DNA of 23,926 bases from Thermodesulfovibrionales bacterium. GTDB taxonomy: Bacteria; Nitrospirota; Thermodesulfovibrionia; Thermodesulfovibrionales; SM23-35. The translations under genes and the position numbers were made by a program. Below, piece by piece: positions 22,324 to 23,926 of this stretch. Position 1 is the stretch's first letter. The number at the start of each line of letters is the position of its first letter. The notes below the pieces were generated by a model that worked only from the letters and a program-made list of their open reading frames with translations, did no database searches and was not told the DNA's origin. The stretch covers positions 1 to 23,926 of the forward strand of contig JAGVMY010000047.1 in NCBI GenBank assembly GCA_020053565.1. The letters are read 5' to 3'.

Positions 22324-23375
22324 TTTACGACGAAGCAAATAAAATTCCTGATATTTCAAAAGAAAATAATTCTTTAGATGAAAATAATAACTTAACCTTA
22401 AGACCCAAACATCTTTCTGACTATGTAGGGCAAGATAAAATAGTAGAAACACTAAAGATTGCTATAGAAGCAGCGTTACAAAGGAAAGAACCTATAGACC
22501 ACATCTTGTTTAACGGGCCGCCGGGTTTGGGAAAAACAACATTAGCTCATATCATTGCCAACGAGATGGGCACTAAGATTATTACATCTTCCGGCCCGGC
22601 ATTAGAAAAAGGTGGCGATTTGATGGGTATCTTGACCCATATGGAAAAGGGCGATGTTTTTTTTATTGATGAAATCCACAGACTACCGAAAATTGTTGAA
22701 GAATTCCTTTATCCTGCGATGGAAGACTTTGCGGTGGATTTCATATTCGATAAAGGTGTACACGCGAGAACTCATAGATATAGGCTTGAACCATTCACAT
22801 TAATCGGCGCAACAACTAGATCAGGTCTATTATCTTCTCCCTTGAGAGAAAGATTTGGAATTACAAGGGATTTAGATTTTTATGATGAAAAAGATTTAAT
22901 TCGTATTGTAAAACGTTCTTCATCAATATTAAATATAGTCATAGAACAAAATGGGGCTTATGAAATATCTCGGAGAGCAAGAGGTACTCCAAGGGTTGCA
23001 AATAGGTTATTAAAACGTGTGCGTGACTATGCACAAGTTAGGGCTCAGGGGAAAATAACTATAGATGTAGCAATAGAGGCGTTATCTTTAGAAGGAGTTG
23101 ATGAGTATGGTTTGGGAGAATCAGACAGAAAATTGTTAAAAACAATTATCCTGAATTATAAAGGTGGACCAGTCGGTATTGAAGCACTCGCTTCGACTCT
23201 CCAGATAGAGACAGATGTTTTATTGGATGTTATTGAACCTTTTCTGTTGAAATCAGACTTTATAATCAGGACATCACATGGAAGAAAGGCTACAGAAAAG
23301 GCATACAGTCATCTTAATATTCCTTATAAGAATGAATTGGGATTATTTGAAGGAACTAAAAATAAAAAACGTTAG
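22320..23375 (+). CDS. ruvB: Holliday junction helicase RuvB (foreign copy)
   Basis: 351 residues from GTG 22320. AAA+ motor of branch migration: LRPKHLSDYVGQ, Walker A GPPGLGKT (66-73), Walker B DEIH (117-120), sensor 1 GATTR (163-167), arginine-finger region LRERFG (175-180), sensor 2 RGTPRVANRLLKRVRD. A complete winged helix ends RTSHGRKATEKAYSHL, where RTPRGR is usual. The last residues, LGLFEGTKNKKR, extend past the normal end. The TAG (23373-23375) lies inside the sequence of the resident ruvB remnant, so the stop appears to have been supplied by the junction. Confidence 0.95.
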   Translation: MIYDEANKIPDISKENNSLDENNNLTLRPKHLSDYVGQDKIVETLKIAIEAALQRKEPIDHILFNGPPGLGKTTLAHIIANEMGTKIITSSGPALEKGGDLMGILTHMEKGDVFFIDEIHRLPKIVEEFLYPAMEDFAVDFIFDKGVHARTHRYRLEPFTLIGATTRSGLLSSPLRERFGITRDLDFYDEKDLIRIVKRSSSILNIVIEQNGAYEISRRARGTPRVANRLLKRVRDYAQVRAQGKITIDVAIEALSLEGVDEYGLGESDRKLLKTIILNYKGGPVGIEALASTLQIETDVLLDVIEPFLLKSDFIIRTSHGRKATEKAYSHLNIPYKNELGLFEGTKNKKR

Positions 23376-23541
23376 TAAAACTGTTGCCGCTCCCCTAAGA
23401 GAAGATAAAGAGAGCATTGATGATGTCTATGAACCTTTTCTTCTTCAGGAAGGCCTCCTTGAAAGAACCCCTCGCGGCAGACAGGCGACGAGAAATGCAT
23501 ACCAGCACCTCGGGATAAAAGTTCCACAGGGATTGTTTTAG
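23371..23541 (+). pseudogene. ruvB: 3' remnant of the resident ruvB
   Basis: 56 codons in a different frame from the intact ruvB: VSKTVAAPLREDKESIDDVYEPFLL..., then RTPRGRQATRNAYQHLGI, ending GLF and TAG 23539-23541. This is the C-terminal winged-helix domain of an ordinary RuvB, including the canonical RTPRGR. The foreign RuvB already has its own copy of this domain immediately upstream. Base composition is that of the flanks, not of the foreign operon. No start codon or ribosome site of its own. It shows that the resident ruvB was cut just after the GGPVG segment. Confidence 0.88.
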
Positions 23542-23658
23542 CATCCTTTTTGTATCCAATACTCCACACCGCTTTCTATCTTACAAGCTTGTCAGCCTCG
23601 TTCACAGCAGTTTGATAGTTATCGACATATATGTATTTTTGATTTAGTATACTATACT

Positions 23659-23926
23659 ATGAAACTCTTAATGCATATCTGCTGCGCAAATTGTAGTGTA
23701 TATCCGCTTCAGAGCCTTTTTTCAAAAAGTATTGATGTGAAAGGACTCTGGCTTAATCCGAATATTCATCCCTATACCGAATATCAGAAACGCCTTGAGG
23801 CGTTAGAAAATCTCCAGAAATCCTGGGGTCTTGATATCGAATATATTGACCACTATGGTCTGAAGGATTTCCTGAGAGCAGTAGTAAACATGGAAGACGA
23901 CAGGTGCATCTTATGCTATTCTATGA
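23659..23926 (+). CDS. queH: Epoxyqueuosine reductase QueH (3' end missing)
   Basis: 89 codons to the window end. MKLLMHICCANCSVYPLQSL carries the CC..C cluster at the N-terminus, and DDRCILCYSM near the end carries the second Cys pair, both typical of QueH (DUF208). These are ligands of its Fe-S/metal centre for the last step of queuosine synthesis in tRNA. No Shine-Dalgarno precedes the ATG; TATACT repeats (23648-23658) abut it, so a leaderless start is possible. ruvB is often followed by queuosine genes, which fits the remnant upstream as the resident ruvB. The 117-nt gap before it shows nothing else. Confidence 0.92.
   Translation, partial: MKLLMHICCANCSVYPLQSLFSKSIDVKGLWLNPNIHPYTEYQKRLEALENLQKSWGLDIEYIDHYGLKDFLRAVVNMEDDRCILCYSM

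Larger units (their letters stand above)
19712..23375 (+). other. Foreign A+T-rich operon that replaced resident ruvCAB
   Basis: The segment is bounded on the left by the stump of a resident ruvC and on the right by the tail of a resident ruvB. It is visibly richer in A+T than both flanks (frequent ATA, TTA, AAA, AAT codons). It holds an HTH gene, a RuvC-like gene, a kinase gene, ruvC, ruvA and ruvB, all on the plus strand, behind one promoter. No transposase, integrase or clear terminal repeat is present, so the route of entry is not shown. Edges are approximate (left 19709-19720, right about 23370). Confidence 0.82.

Noticed and set aside
19712..23375. Classical transposon or integrative element
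   Set aside because: No transposase or integrase, no terminal inverted repeats and no obvious target-site duplication were found at the edges; the HTH protein alone is not enough.
23278..23541. An 87-codon gene spanning the end of ruvB and beyond
   Set aside because: Its first 31 codons are an out-of-frame shadow of the foreign ruvB; only the part from 23371 is protein-like, and that is the resident ruvB remnant.

Overview
The window reads as a chromosomal stretch of an anaerobic, Gram-negative bacterium of low-to-moderate G+C. A selenocysteine formate dehydrogenase next to formyl-THF synthetase (methyl branch of the Wood-Ljungdahl pathway), rubrerythrin, QueH, gmhA and a surE-pcm pair would suit a Nitrospirota / Thermodesulfovibrionia-like lineage. 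That assignment is inference only; no rRNA or other taxonomic marker is present.

Layout. (1) 1-4373: the 3' part of a selenocysteine formate dehydrogenase (UGA at 289, SECIS hairpin at 301-323, palindromic repeat embedded in frame at 35-84), a cAMP-receptor-like sensor without a DNA-binding domain, and formate-THF ligase (fhs). The gaps carry degenerate hexamer/heptamer arrays with complementary arms. (2) 4390-7343: nfeD and slipin, a membrane protease/SPFH pair, then a TVP38/TMEM64 membrane protein broken by a frameshift in an A6 run. (3) 7438-10172, minus strand: yceD-rpmF-plsX-fabH lipid/ribosome operon with a consensus promoter. (4) 10209-12455, minus: purM, an M23 peptidase and a bactofilin, overlapping. 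(5) 12582-15375, plus: surE, a COG2509-type FAD dehydrogenase, pcm. (6) 15400-16403, minus: rubrerythrin, a doubtful small ORF and a cysteine-less carboxymuconolactone decarboxylase-family protein. (7) 16466-19654, plus: argH, a lipoprotein with an LptM-like start and three FN3 domains, gmhA.

(8) 19682-23541 is the striking part. A resident ruvC-ruvA-ruvB locus has been replaced by a foreign, visibly more A+T-rich operon. The first codons of the old ruvC survive at 19682 (VRILGIDPGS, then stop). The last 56 codons of the old ruvB survive at 23371-23541. Between them lies a six-gene unit with its own promoter: excisionase-type HTH protein, a RuvC/RNase H-fold-like protein, a Ser/Thr protein kinase that ends soon after DFG, and divergent ruvC, ruvA and ruvB. 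The last five genes are joined by 4-nt ATGA/GTGA overlaps, so the kinase and the RuvC-like protein are translationally coupled to the Holliday-junction resolvasome. I know of no described kinase-coupled RuvCAB system; this is the best candidate here for an undescribed system. (9) queH starts at 23659 and runs off the end.
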